The notes: generated by a model from the letters alone, not told the origin. Positions 47,830 through 58,573 are shown, counted from the stretch's first letter. The stretch is 64,000 nt of DNA from Suillus spraguei (GCA_016800925.1 JABCPU010000102.1:121844-185843); one strand, 5' to 3'. Program-made: numbers and translations.

Positions 47830-50800
47830 AACTAGACACGAGAGATAAACCGGAACGATGATGCGTGAATGCAGGACGAGGCAGAGCCTTGGTGAAGATG
47901 TCGGCAGTGTTCTTGTGCGTGGAGACCCAGATAGGTATGAAAGTGCCTTCTTCGATGTGACGACGAATGAAATGATAGCGCAGATCGATGTGCTTAGTAC
48001 GGATATGGTTCGCGGCTTCTTTGGAGAGAGCGATGGCACCCGCGTTGTCGGCGAATAACTGCAGAGGGAGAGAAATGGTGAACTGGAGGCAGGTGAATAG
48101 AGACTGGAGCCATATGCCGTCTTGGATTGCTGCGGTGAGGGCCATGTATTCTGCTTCTGTGGACGAGAGAGCCTGAGTCGTTTGTTTCTTGGCCGAGTGT
48201 GATACAGGTCCGCCATTCAGAAACCAAACATATCCCGAGATCGACACGCGGTCCTCGGGGCACGACGCCCAGTCAGAGTCAGAGAATCCATGCAACGCTG
48301 GATTGATCCCAGCACCCCCATAGTGCGTACGCATCGTGATCGTCCCTGCAAGGTAGCGAAGGACGTGCTTGGCAGCGGAGTAGTGTTTCGGTTCGGGAGA
48401 CGCGTTGAATTGTGAGAGGCGCATGACAGCAAGCGCAATATCAGGTCGCGTGTACATGGCAAGGTACAGGAGCTCGCCGATCAGTTTGCGGTACTCGGTG
48501 TGAAGGTCGTCGATATGAGGGAAAACATCAGTGGGACGCCCGAAAGGAAAATTCGGGTCCATAGGAAGGGCGACAGGATTACAGTTGGTCATGCCGTGCT
48601 CGTCCAGTAGATAGAGTATGTAGTCCTCCTGATGCATCCATAATTCACGCGTCTTGCGATCCCGAATGAATTGAATCCCGAGGTACTTGGATACGGCGCC
48701 GAGATCGGTGATGCCAAAGCGTTTGGCAATCTGACTCTTCGTCTGGTCGAGGAATGCGCGATTGTTGGACCCTGCCAGGCCGTCGTCAACGTGCCATGCA
48801 ATAATGCAGATGACACGCACACCCTGCGCATTGACATGATCGAAAATGAAGACTGCGTAGTCTGCCTCGCAACGCAAGAAACCGAGACGTGTTAGCACAT
48901 CGCGTAACAACTCGTACCAGTCATACGCTGCCTGCTTGAGACCATAAAGCGAGGACAGCAGATGCGCAACGAGACTCCCTCCGTCGGGCCCAAGACGTTC
49001 GAAACCAGGTGGTTGCCGCATGTATACATCTTCCTGCAGCTTCCCCCAGAGAAATGCACGCTTCGCGTCGAAGCAATCAAGCTCCCAGTCGTGAGCAGCA
49101 GCATAGGCAGACAGAACCCGAATACTCGCAGATTTCGCAACAGGCGCAAAGGTCCGGCCGAAATCAACACCCGGAATCTGTGAAAAACCTTGTGCAACCA
49201 GCCTCGCCTTAAACACCGGCCCCCCCTTGAGATCTTCCTTAAACTCCAAGACCCAGCGACACCCAATTGCCCGTCGATCCGCTGGAAGGCTCACAAGTTC
49301 GTATACATTCATCTCGCTCATGAGATTCATCTCCTTCCGCATCGCCGCTAACCAGTGGTCACTGTCAGGTCGTCGTGTCGCTTCGTCGTAAGTGGCAGGT
49401 GGAATACGCAGATCATATCCAGACGCAAGGGGATTGCGACGCGTGTCGCTGCGGACAGAGAGTGCGGCCACCTCGACAACGATCAAGTTAGCGATGACAT
49501 ATGGGAAACCTATTTCATCGTCATCCGGAACTATCTCGTCCGGGTCAGCGACTGCAGGTGCAGGAAGGTCAGGCATTGGTGTAGGAGTAGTGACGATGGG
49601 AGGCTCCGATGCAGAGGAGGCTGTCAATGACGGAGGTACGCCATTGACACGTGCTGCACGGAGTTCACGTTGACGGAGTAGACGTGCTTTGTCGGCCTGG
49701 AGACGTTCCTTGAAAAGCTGACCCTTCTCGCTATTGACGGGAATGCGACCAGAACGACGAATGATGGTGACATGGGGAGGCTCGGCAGGAGGAGCAGGCT
49801 CAGGTGGAGAGGATGAGGCGTTCACTGTGGTATCGTCGTCATCATCACTGTCAGGAAACGGACGATCAGTAAAACTCTCGTCGAAGATAACATCTCGAGA
49901 GTTAAAGAACGCGCCAGTAACAGCGTCGCGACACCTCCAAGCCTTGACTCCAGGTGGATACCCCATGAAGACAGCCTCACGCGAACGTGGTCCAAGCTTC
50001 AACTGGAGTTCAGTGGGAATCCGAGCGAAACAGCGAGCACCAAAGACGCGAAGATGGGCAAGATTAGGTTGAGTGCCATGAACCATCTCGTATGGAGTCT
50101 TTCTGGCAGGGAGCGCACGGGATTCGGTCCTGTTGAACAGGTAACACGCTGTCAGAGCTGCCTCACCCCAGAGTCCGGGAGGTAAACGCGCGAAATCCAA
50201 CATCGCATACATACGACCTTCAATCGTACGCATCACCCTCTCTGCCTTCCCATTCTGCTGATGAGCATAGGGCGCAGAGCGTTGACGCTGGATTCCCGCC
50301 TCCTCCAAATGTGCAGTGAAGGCAGCATTAATGAACTCTCCACCATTGTCACTGCGGAAAATCTTCACTCGCAAACCTGACATGTTCTCCCAGCGTGCAC
50401 GTAAAGTGCGCCAGGCCTCCAAGGCCTGGTCCTTTGAGGCGAGAAGTTGTAAATCAAGCGCGTGAGAGTGGTCATCAAGGAATACAATGAAGTACCGTTT
50501 GCCATGAGGCGTCAAGGTGGGGACAGGGCCACAGACATCGCTGTGGATCAAATCGAGAAACATTGGCGCACGTTCAGTTTCCGATGAGTGAAAGGGGAGA
50601 TGGGGATGCTTAGCGAGGATGCATGACTCGCAGTGTGATAAGGGGGAAGACGATTGAATGACAATGCCCTTGGCAACACGATTAAGACGACTAACGGCTT
50701 CCTTTCCAATATGACCGACTCGAGCGTGCCATAAATCGAGTGACAGTGGGGTATCAACAAACGCAGTGACTTCAGGAATTGGGGTAGGTGCTGATGCAAG

Positions 50801-50853
50801 AGGAATGAACTCGATATCAGGAGCATAAAGCTTACCCGTGGCCGGAATGAAGC
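47828..50853 (-). CDS. pol: Copia integrase-reverse transcriptase-RNase H
   Basis: The first ATG is at 50563 (911 codons), but the same frame is open upstream to about 50853 and includes the integrase zinc-binding region (WHARVGHIGKEAV, then CESC), so the ATG is not the true start. Counting from that ATG, the integrase core has Asp9 (IHSD), Asp72 (RSDNGGEF) and Glu108 (NGKAER). The reverse transcriptase has FDAKRAFL at 498-505 and HVDD at 591-594, where YVDD is usual. The copia hallmark SLYGLKQA is at 538-545. RNase H follows, with STEAEYMAL, then ADNAGAIALS and TKHIDLRYHF. No stop interrupts 2.7 kb. The upstream border is a one-base frame change to the protease part, so translation as a polyprotein is broken. 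Confidence 0.9.
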
Positions 50854-51221
50854 GAGTGAATTACCCTTGTATGCGAGCTCGCAAGTCATGTCGGAGCGGA
50901 AGTTGACATCCCATCCCTTCGCGTTCATGCAACTAACGGAAAGGAGGTTGAGTAAGGCGCCCGGAGCGTGCAGACAGTTTGATAACGAATGCGAAGTCGT
51001 TGCCCACCAATTGCCAGCCAGGCAACACAAGTTCCGCGACCTGTGGTCTGCAGGACACCATGATTCGCAGTGAGAACGTCCACCGGGTCCTCGGTGGAAT
51101 ATGTGTGGAAGAAGCGCTTATCTTTGACCAGGGTGACAGTAGTGCCCGAGTCTAGAATCGTCGTGAAAGGTAAGTTGGACTGCACATGCGATGTCATCAG
51201 GTACTTCGGCGATAGACGCAA
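50854..51221 (-). pseudogene. Copia protease and linker to integrase, frameshifted
   Basis: ILDSGTTVTLV at about 51160 is the aspartic protease active site (D-S-G). It is followed by VLTANHGVLQTTGRGT, typical of copia proteases. The frame changes near 51000; the next frame continues with LHAPGALLNLLSV and GWDVNF. It changes again near 50854 into the integrase frame. Each of these two changes equals one missing base. Confidence 0.8.
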
Positions 51222-52284
51222 ACGATAGATCCTGCATCAGACTACTAAGATCCGTCGCAGCTGCGGCAATAACTGGCGTAGATGCCACTGGTGCCTTGGT
51301 AACAGTAGCCGCGGCAGCCGCAACTGGAGGTGCGTCCTCCTGTTTCTTGTTTCCGCATCCACGGAGCCTGTCCTGCCATACCGCCACCCTTCTGATAGCA
51401 GTGCGCATGGTCATGATCACCCTTATTACATCCAGCCGTTGTGCAGAAGATGCCTTCGGGGTTGGTTTGTGTTTGCGCAAGCCGGTAATGGGGTTCACAC
51501 CAGTTGACGAGTTAGAGGAAGTGACAGCGTTTGCATAACTCAGATCCTGGACGTGCAGCATGGAATGGCCTGCGTATGAACATGGCGCGCTGGCCTCAGC
51601 GGTGATGCGGGAGACACAACTTTCAACAGTGAAGGACGAAGGAGTTGATGATGGTGCGGACATGATTTCATCGTGCATACGTTGCTCAAGCATGGACTTG
51701 AATTGTTGCCAGATAGGCGTCTGAGGCAAGCCAATAAGAAGACTGTAGATGGCAGTCACTATCCCGCAGAGGCGCGCCTGAGTCATGAAGTCGTTCACGC
51801 AAGACTGCATGTTGAACCGACCAAAATTGGTAGCGTCCGCTGAATCCTTCATGCGAAGGGCATCGAGCCTCTGACGTAGCTGATACTGAGCACTCGTATC
51901 AGTTCGGTTGAAATGCTCCGCGAGCGTTTGCCACGCCTTCCGTGCTGAGACGTTATGGGCACGAGACACGAGTGAGCCCACAGATGGACTGAGACGACGA
52001 GCTATGAGATCCTTTGCTTTCATATCAGTCAGTAACCATTCACGCATGGCAGTACGTTCGGTAGACGTGATCTTAGCAGGATCGACAGGAACAGGCAAGT
52101 AGGATGGCGTCCCGAGGAGGTCTGTTGGTTCGACTTTCGTGTTGACATGGCACCACAGATCCTCGCACGCCAAAGCATACTGCATCTTGGTCGACCAGCC
52201 TACATAGTTCTCGGAGCCCAACAGTTCGGGAATATGGTCATATTTTCCCATGACGATACCGTCGTGTGGAAGGACAAATGACAA
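51118..52284 (-). CDS. gag: Copia Gag (UBN2-type), frame-disturbed near the zinc knuckle
   Basis: 388 codons. The N-terminal half shows the copia Gag pattern (LLGSENYVGWSTKMQYAL, AWQTLAEHF, QLRQRLDALRM). A C-X4-C-X4-H-X4-C zinc knuckle is readable near 51420-51470 but in another frame than the ORF. The ORF therefore passes the knuckle out of frame and resumes the expected sequence afterwards (LMQDLSFASIAEVPDDIAC). This suggests two compensating indels. The end overlaps the protease frame. Confidence 0.8.
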   Translation of the reverse strand: MSFVLPHDGIVMGKYDHIPELLGSENYVGWSTKMQYALACEDLWCHVNTKVEPTDLLGTPSYLPVPVDPAKITSTERTAMREWLLTDMKAKDLIARRLSPSVGSLVSRAHNVSARKAWQTLAEHFNRTDTSAQYQLRQRLDALRMKDSADATNFGRFNMQSCVNDFMTQARLCGIVTAIYSLLIGLPQTPIWQQFKSMLEQRMHDEIMSAPSSTPSSFTVESCVSRITAEASAPCSYAGHSMLHVQDLSYANAVTSSNSSTGVNPITGLRKHKPTPKASSAQRLDVIRVIMTMRTAIRRVAVWQDRLRGCGNKKQEDAPPVAAAAATVTKAPVASTPVIAAAATDLSSLMQDLSFASIAEVPDDIACAVQLTFHDDSRLGHYCHPGQR

Positions 52285-52363
52285 AAGTGAATATATGAGC
52301 GGCGTTCAACGCGTGAGGGAAGTTCGATCTAGTAGTTTTCGTCTGATGGTTCAAATTGAGCCG

Positions 52364-52375
52364 GGGCTCATAACC
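52364..52375 (-). promoter_or_regulatory. Primer-binding site: initiator Met-tRNA anticodon arm
   Basis: The plus strand reads GGGCTCATAACC directly beside the 5' LTR. This is the sequence of the anticodon arm of eukaryotic initiator methionine tRNA, so the minus strand can pair with a half-tRNA primer. Internal (half-tRNA) iMet priming is the known mechanism of Drosophila copia. Confidence 0.8.
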
Positions 52376-52636
52376 TGTAGAAGATCTAGAACCGAGGTCT
52401 CAGTGTTATGATAAGAACGGCTAACATTGCAAGTACCTAGAACCGAGGTCTAGAGGTACGAAATACATGAGCTAGAGACGGCGTGCAGGAAACGAAATAC
52501 ATACCTCAGCGTTATGATAAGAACGGCTGAGGTACAAGTGGGGCGAAGCGCGAGGCTTATAAGGTATACGTACAGAGTCCGAAAGTAAAAATAGAAAGCT
52601 AACTATGACGAGCGATGACGACGTTGAATATCAACA
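52376..52636 (-). repeat. 5' LTR of the copia element
   Basis: 261 bp, same borders as the other LTR (TGTAGAAG...TATCAACA). The right flank is not C-repeat DNA. Confidence 0.93.
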
Positions 52637-52713
52637 TCAACCACCTGGCTTACGATGAACTTTCAAAGAAACCATCTATGAGTGAATGTCAAGGTGTGTT
52701 CCGATAGAAAAAA

Positions 52714-52810
52714 GCTTGTCGTGGCAGGTTTCAAACCTGCACAGTCCGAGAGAAACAGATTTTGACTCTGTTTGGTAAACCGCCTGGCTAAGACCAGTTG
52801 CGATAAGCTT
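52714..52810 (-). tRNA. tRNA-Leu(CAA)-like sequence, probably a pseudogene
   Basis: The minus strand has a perfect T-arm (GCAGG, loop TTTGAAA, CCTGC) and an anticodon arm with loop GTCAAAA, giving anticodon CAA. A variable arm of type-II length lies between them, and a GGT/ACC D-stem candidate is present. A T6 run after the acceptor could be a Pol III terminator. The acceptor stem pairs at only about four of seven positions and the D-loop is too long, so function is doubtful. The B box has TTTGA instead of TTCGA. Confidence 0.45.
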
Positions 52811-52863
52811 CTAAAGATACCATCCATGAATGAATGCCAAAGTGTGTTCCGATAGAAAAAAAA

Positions 52864-52945
52864 AGTCGTTTAGCAGGTTTCGAACCTGCGTAGTCCACGA
52901 GCAACAGATTTTGATTCTGTTGTGGTAACCCCACTAAGCAGGCTA
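52864..52945 (-). tRNA. tRNA-Leu(CAA)-like sequence, second copy
   Basis: Perfect T-arm GCAGG, loop TTCGAAA, CCTGC with a canonical B box. The anticodon arm has a fully paired 7-bp stem and loop ATCAAAA (anticodon CAA). The variable arm is CTCGTGGACTACG, with a small stem. A run of nine T follows. The acceptor stem is only about half paired. The 3' flank TCTATCGGAACACACTT is shared with the first copy, so the pair arose by tandem duplication of about 145 bp, or is a dimer of a tRNA-derived repeat. Confidence 0.5.
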
Positions 52946-53148
52946 AAGTCTTTGACTGTTCCACTTGGCGACTCACAAGACTTCCTAAGTTGAAAATTTA
53001 TGGGTCCCCTGATTGACACAGCCCGAAAAAAGATGACATGTTCGAGTCTGAACGTCTATGAAGACAATAAAATTGCCCCTACGAGGGACGAAGACTGACA
53101 TAATTCTAATTCACCATCATTAGCAGTAGGTTCAATATGATTGACATT

Positions 53149-53565
53149 CATCAGGAAATCATGAGTTTACCTATTCCTTACTTATTTCAAACTTTTCCCA
53201 CTTATTCCAAATGGATCTACTTATTTCTCTTAAATTACCACCTGGTCCCAACTGAACTATCAGGATCTGTTAGCCATCATTATAAATGTGTGCTATAAAA
53301 TTATTGGACTCTTAATTTGCAAAATAGTACCTCAAGAGAATATTTGAGAAATAAAATCATCAGCATTAATGTGTCACTCGAGCTTCATACTAGTCACTAA
53401 TTGTTGGTCTTATGCAATGAAACTTGTCTCTCAGGCCCAACAAACATATTGGAATACTCAATTTTGAAGCAGTTGTCAAATTTCAGAAAAAAAGTAGGTC
53501 CATTTGAAATAAGTGGGAAAAGTTTGAAATAAGTAAGGAATAAGTAAACTCATGATTTCCTGATG
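53149..53565. mobile_element. MITE, 417 bp with 72-bp inverted arms
   Basis: Sequence 53149-53220 (CATCAGGAAATCATGAG...) is the inverse complement of 53494-53565 with about three mismatches. The 273-bp core is AT-rich and non-coding. Neighbouring bases give no clear TSD. It lies at the edge of the gene-bearing region. Confidence 0.88.
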
Positions 53566-53569
53566 TTAC

Positions 53570-54225
53570 CACTCAGTATACATGGAGTTTCTAACTACAG
53601 AAGGAAATCAGCAGATGCTAAAAAAACGAGAACAATGAGACACTGACACCACCTTGAAGGTCAGACATAACGGGAATCTCATCTTCCCACAAAACGGTGG
53701 CCACGCAGTAATCCAGTTCATCCCAAACATAACATTGAGACCGCACGCGACCTCGAACTCGACTGATCGCTACTGAGAGCACGGCAATGAACCACTGAGG
53801 CCATGGGGATTTCAGTGAAACGCGAACTTGGGCCCAAATGGCTGAGCGCACGAGCAATCGAAGAAGACGAGAGAAGAATACGATTCAAGGTCAAAAGCAA
53901 CAGACACAGGAAGACGACCGATTTGAATGAGGTCCCAGGGATAAATCACGATATAACCCACTCCCTTACGGTAGGAAATAAATCTACATGACACTAATAT
54001 ATACTAGAATGGTCGCACGGGGTGTTCTGAGGCCAATAGAAGTACTTACCTTACCAGGAAGGTTCTGAGAAGTGGAAGCCTCGGAAGTAGAGCACGGTGG
54101 TTTGGCTTTCCATATACAAGTGACTTGGACTCACGAATCAGTCGATGTATTAAAAGGTCCAATGAAGTTACGAATTGGTAATCCAGTTCTACCACAGGAG
54201 GAGACATACATGACTCGAGCGTCTC
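53570..54225. other. Intergenic, downstream of the first transporter copy
   Basis: Minus-strand frames of 60-80 codons (53618-53994) have gene-like composition, for example CYVWDELDYCVATVLWEDEI. No domain or convincing intron chain was found. Confidence 0.35.
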
Positions 54226-56868
54226 TTAATACAGATACCTGAAGCCCTTCCTTCGCTTCACAGCCTCCTCGAATGTGATCCCTTCAATCTAGCAGCCTCT
54301 TCAATACGTTCACGTCCAGGGCCCTCCAATAACTCTTTCTCCACCATATCCATGTGTTTATTCTCTCTGATTAATATATACCGCATGACTATCAATAGGT
54401 GAGTATACCAGAGTGGTCAAGTTATGATTTTGCTCACGGAGGCCCAGGGCTGTAGACAAACAGAGACTGCACAATGCTATAATCATGGATTGATGGTATT
54501 CAGGACCCCACGAAGCATTCCAGACAAACGAGCCCATCCTGTGAACACTTGTAAGTAATCCGATATTACACTGATCATAAAAACCTCACAAATTTCCGAG
54601 GTTCCAAACCCATTGACAAGACCCATGGCTACAGAGCGTTTTGCCGGTGGACGAGGAATGGCATTTGAAACCCAGGCCAATGTCAAGGCAAATCCTTTCG
54701 AAAACGTATCAAGCTTGCGTTCAGCGTCCCAATCAGAACTTACCGCAATATCCAGTGGCCATGAGGAACAAGGAGAAATATCGCCCGCCCGTAGCCATGG
54801 TGCATAGAGAAATGATATATCCAATAATGACCGCCCACCACCAGCCAGCAATATGGAAGAATCGTTCCCCAGTCCTATCTATTCATTCTGTCGAGATGAC
54901 TGTGAGCATTACTAGGAATCAGGCGTACCTGCATGCCATGCGCTGAGTACGCAGCAGATTGACGCGAATATCCATGGAGGACTAGCGATCAAACGACAAT
55001 GAGCCATAACGGTAAATACAACAGAATGAAATGCTTACGCCGACATCAACAATGTGACAGTAGTACCGAAACCAAGCGTGCCAGTCAAGCTGTCTCGCTC
55101 AATGTTAGCGAATAGTTGCGACATTATTTATATACTTACGTGGGGAAAAAATTGATGTAGCTCAGACCCAGAAGTTGTGAGCAGCCCATAAACATGAAAA
55201 TGATAGTCTTTGGATCTTTGATAGCCAGGATGAAGCCATCGAAAATGCTGTGACGTTCCAGACAATGTGCCAATTAACAAAAGTAATATTGAGTAGCACC
55301 TTGTCAGTAATACTAGGAAAGGTTGGAACTTGAGCTGTACTTACGTAAGGTTATCGGGATCCTTGTCGGCCTCCCCTGCATCTTCTGCAAGGCGAACTTG
55401 AGCCAAACGACGTTCCGCTGCGTTAAGCCATCGAGTATTATGGGGCTGTGTGTTGAAATGTTAGACAGGCCGAAACTCGTTCTAAGAATGCTGTGCTCAC
55501 AAAATCTGGAAGAAGCCACCTGAATAAAATCGTGGCCGTCAATTTTGAGTAAGAATAAAAACACGCAAAAACGCACATCGTCAAGAAGCCAAAGAACATG
55601 GTGATGGCGCCCTATGTCAAGAAAGTGGCCGATCAGCGCAGAATATTCGGGGGTGTTGTAACACATACCTCTATGTAGAATAACCTGCGGTGCGAAATTC
55701 TGATTAGGAATTGTTCCTGGAATGGGGGTTTTGTCTTACCATCTCCAGGCCGCAAGTCCCAGTACACCTTGCATTTTTGCGAGAATTCCAGCTGCAACTA
55801 ACTGACAATTTTATCAGGCGTTATGGTCTACTGTAACGATAGCAACTTACGCTTCCGAATGCATTCGAGATTAAAAGACCACAATAGAACCAGGCAGCCC
55901 GCACAGCGAGCTCCTGAATGTGTTGCATGAGTAGCAGCCATAATTCCAAAAACACTGTGATGTTCACCTTCTTGGTATACCATCGCGAAAGCAGATACAT
56001 GAGGCCAGGATAGAATGCAGCCTGTAGAAAGCCGCACCTGTTCAACGCGCACATGGTTATCAAAAGGGAATATTTTACCTCTGGAAGACCAATAAATACA
56101 CGACAAACCATGATTCCCATATAATTAGTGGTGACCTTGCGCGGCGGTTAGCAAGCACGAGTTGCAACTTTCAACAAAGCTTACCCCAGTCATAGCACTT
56201 GTAAGGCCCCAAGCAACAACGCAAGCCCCAATATAAAGAGATGGTCTGAGTCGCGTCTCCTTAGTATTGACTGGACTGAGATATTTGCAATCACAACCAA
56301 CCGTGAAATATAGCTTAAAATCTGTTGACAATCAAAATCAGTCTTGCATTCATAAATAGTAGCACACAAACAAACCATGTTCGAGGGTACCTAGTCGTGG
56401 ATGAAATGAGATATTGTGAGTAAGATCGCATGAGTTGCGCAGAAAATAGCTCACTTGTGCCGGGCAATAAGTGACATAAAGAATAGCCAGAATGGTTTCA
56501 TATTGAACGGCTAGTGGATCGATTAAGCATGGATACTACAGTAGTCCATTTCACTCACCTGTCAATCCAAGGTCTTGCTCTAGACCTTGCAGCCGCGCGG
56601 CAGTAACAGCAACACGCTATGCATAGTACACATAAGCACGCTGAAGTTTGTAAAAGGAAGTTTGCATACGTCAATGTAGTTCAGGATGTATATGAACACA
56701 GCAGTGGGCATGAGGCGACAGTCCAATTTGCGCACCAGTGCCCGTTCTCCCGCCATTCCTGGCGTCTGCAGTCAACAGCTTGAAGTCGTCGTCGTCATTC
56801 GACACTGTGACCACATTTTCGGTGAAGGATTCAGACTTCTTCTTTTCCTCGATGGACATGTGGGACAA
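54226..56868 (-). pseudogene. Anion:cation symporter (allantoate permease-like) MFS transporter, copy 1, frameshifted
   Basis: Same exon order as the right-hand copy: exon 1 from ATG at 56868, then RVFIGLPE, FLQAAFYPGLMYLLSRWYT, ELAVRAAWFYCGLLISNAFG, GVLGLAAWRW, PHNTRWLNAAERRLAQVRL, TIIFMFMGCSQLLGLSYINF and GFALTLAWVSNAIPRPPAKR, and an HQSMII piece near 54490. Introns are about 50 bp with GT...AG ends. Compared with the other copy it has one extra A at 56755 in exon 1, which shifts the frame after DAR, and one missing base near 54287, which replaces the normal C-terminus (EEAVKRRKGF) by SHSRRL. Both fit a pseudogene; sequencing error at both sites would be the alternative. Members of the family import organic anions such as allantoate, nicotinate or vitamins across the plasma membrane. 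Confidence 0.8.
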
Positions 56869-56919
56869 GGAAGATCAGCGAAACGCTGCGATAACTCAAC
56901 GTGGCACCCAAACGGATGT

Positions 56920-56946
56920 CTTTTATACCTCACTGGACGCGTTATC
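56920..56946 (-). promoter_or_regulatory. Core promoter of transporter copy 1 (TATA, GATA motif)
   Basis: On the minus strand TATAAAAG lies 52-59 bp before the ATG, and a GATAA word lies 15 bp further upstream (56942-56946). Both are conserved at the second copy. GATA words can bind nitrogen-regulatory GATA factors; a role here is inference. Confidence 0.55.
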
Positions 56947-58110
56947 GCAATGCCTGTACTATATTAATGAATTGCCCAAGTCCATAAGTGGAAACAACCA
57001 GATACCATCACCTAGAGGGCAATACGATTTAGCGAACGCCGGTGGCGTCAACACCGTGACCCAATAACAGCTTCCTTAAGTATATTGGCCTTGTGTGTTT
57101 AATTATACCTTATACATGATGAACAATTTGGAGGGTCGATTCGCCCTTGGAATAAGTCAGTAATCACTAATGAATGACACTTGTGGGGTAAATTATCCAC
57201 CAGATGGGTCCACGCATGTGCATGACGATATGATGTCAAAATCAAAGTGGAAAGAACACAGGAACTTGGATCCACGAGTGAAAACACTGTTTCCTAGTAA
57301 ACATGACCGGGTTTGAATGTATGCCTCGGATGTAATAAACATTCCCCCAGGAACAATCGCCATTGATCGAGTACCATGTGAGGAGATTTAATGTTGCGTA
57401 TTTTGCGTTTTGCATTATTTTATGCATGTCATGCTACTAAACTTGTTTCACAGGTATGCCACAGATGGGCCAATGCGTGCCCCGTCAGATGAGGATAATA
57501 CACCTGCAGCCACAGTAATTAGAATTCAGGTATGTTCACCTAGAGAGGAGCCCGTCCTGGCCTTGGGATCCTGAATCGAATCTCAGCGCCAGAAGTGGTC
57601 AAAATTGTATGGTACGACCTGCCGGTCCGACCTCGCCTGAAAGCCACGGCTTTGGCTTGGCTTGGGTCCAGCACGGAAAATGGTTAAATTTGAATACTAT
57701 TAGCTGACTAATGGGGCGCGAAACAAACTTACTTTCGTGTGATTCAGCTCTCAACCCTCCCGGTCTAAATTCCAGGTTCCTGTTTGTGGGGAGAAGTCTT
57801 TTCATCCCAGCCATACGTTATTTAAATTAGTCCTCGACTCCCACGTCGGTCTGTTGAACACAAACGAATTCATGCGTCAGTCGATCAACAAAGCTGTGCT
57901 CTTTATCTAGGCTTTCTCCGATTCTCCTCTAGTCGATGACTCCGTGATCTCCTGGATGTCAAGTCTCTTTCTCCTGTTTCTTTTGCAGTCCACACAATAC
58001 TTGCATCGCAGTTCCCTGCTACATTGTCCCCCGTACTCTCTCTCAGCTCAGGTTGTAACTCGTGAGTCTTTAATTTTATGCTAAACTCGCAATACATGAT
58101 TGAGTGCGTA
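56947..58110. other. Intergenic; upstream region of transporter copy 1
   Basis: 56947-57250 resembles 63640-63930 upstream of copy 2 and so belongs to the duplicated unit. The rest shows no recognised gene. Minus-strand frames at 57599-58097 are short. Confidence 0.45.
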
Positions 58111-58563
58111 TCATTTTACGTGGGGATTGAATCCAGCATGCAGCCACTTGATTTTTTCGACCCAGTTCTTCAAAATCTTGTATTCTGAATCGTCGGCTTT
58201 GCAATTCGGCAGCATCTCATTGTCGATCCGACGCTCCATAACTTCAAGAAGTGTCTGGTAGAATGAGTCGTATGCTTCGTTGTACCTTTTGATGTCCTGT
58301 TCTTCGGTCGAGCCAAACAGAGAGACGGCGCTGGAGAGATTGAAGGCGTTCATGACCGTTGCATCCAGCAAGCTCAGCATGCTGGCACTGCGCTTCTTCA
58401 GGATTTCTGGCAGAAACTGCTTGCGAGCCCGGCGCATCATGAGGTCCTGTTCATGGCGATTCATCTCTGTCCATGGCTTCTTGTAATTTGCCCTGGCGCA
58501 GGTGTCCAAAGCGGGCATGATGTGTGGAGACACCATGAATTTGAGCTTGAAGCTCAAATTCAT
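58111..58563 (-). CDS. Hypothetical protein, 150 residues
   Basis: A single open frame with gene-like composition, mostly helical and charged, with motifs such as NYKKPWTEMNRHEQDLMMRR and LLEVMERRIDNEMLPN; no membrane segment. I do not recognise a family. The first ATG (58561-58563) lies in a 49-bp palindrome, so its first nine codons mirror each other; ATGs at 58536 and 58518 are alternative starts. An intron acceptor-like CTTTCAG lies upstream near 58600, so this could be the last exon of a longer gene. Codon use resembles the neighbouring genic DNA rather than the repeats. Confidence 0.45.
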   Translation of the reverse strand: MNLSFKLKFMVSPHIMPALDTCARANYKKPWTEMNRHEQDLMMRRARKQFLPEILKKRSASMLSLLDATVMNAFNLSSAVSLFGSTEEQDIKRYNEAYDSFYQTLLEVMERRIDNEMLPNCKADDSEYKILKNWVEKIKWLHAGFNPHVK

Positions 58564-58573
58564 GGTGTCTCCA
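58525..58573. repeat. Perfect 49-bp palindrome (24-bp arms, 1-nt centre)
   Basis: 58525-58548 is the exact inverse complement of 58550-58573 (TGGAGACACCATG... / ...CATGGTGTCTCCA). It spans the likely start of the small minus-strand gene and can extrude as a cruciform. Confidence 0.95.

Larger units (their letters stand above)
47559..52636 (-). mobile_element. Ty1/copia retrotransposon, young, 5078 bp
   Basis: Two 261-bp LTRs flank gag, protease, integrase, reverse transcriptase and RNase H in copia order on the minus strand. A primer-binding site and a polypurine tract sit exactly at the inner LTR borders. The LTRs differ at one position only, so the insertion is recent. The flanks (CATCT and TCAAC) give no TSD, and the C repeat cut at its left side does not resume at its right side, so the locus has been rearranged. 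The gag-protease part carries several frame changes, while the 2.7-kb pol frame is intact. Confidence 0.93.

Noticed and set aside
48671..50072. Plus-strand open frames opposite copia pol
   Set aside because: Antisense shadows of the pol coding sequence without domain similarity.
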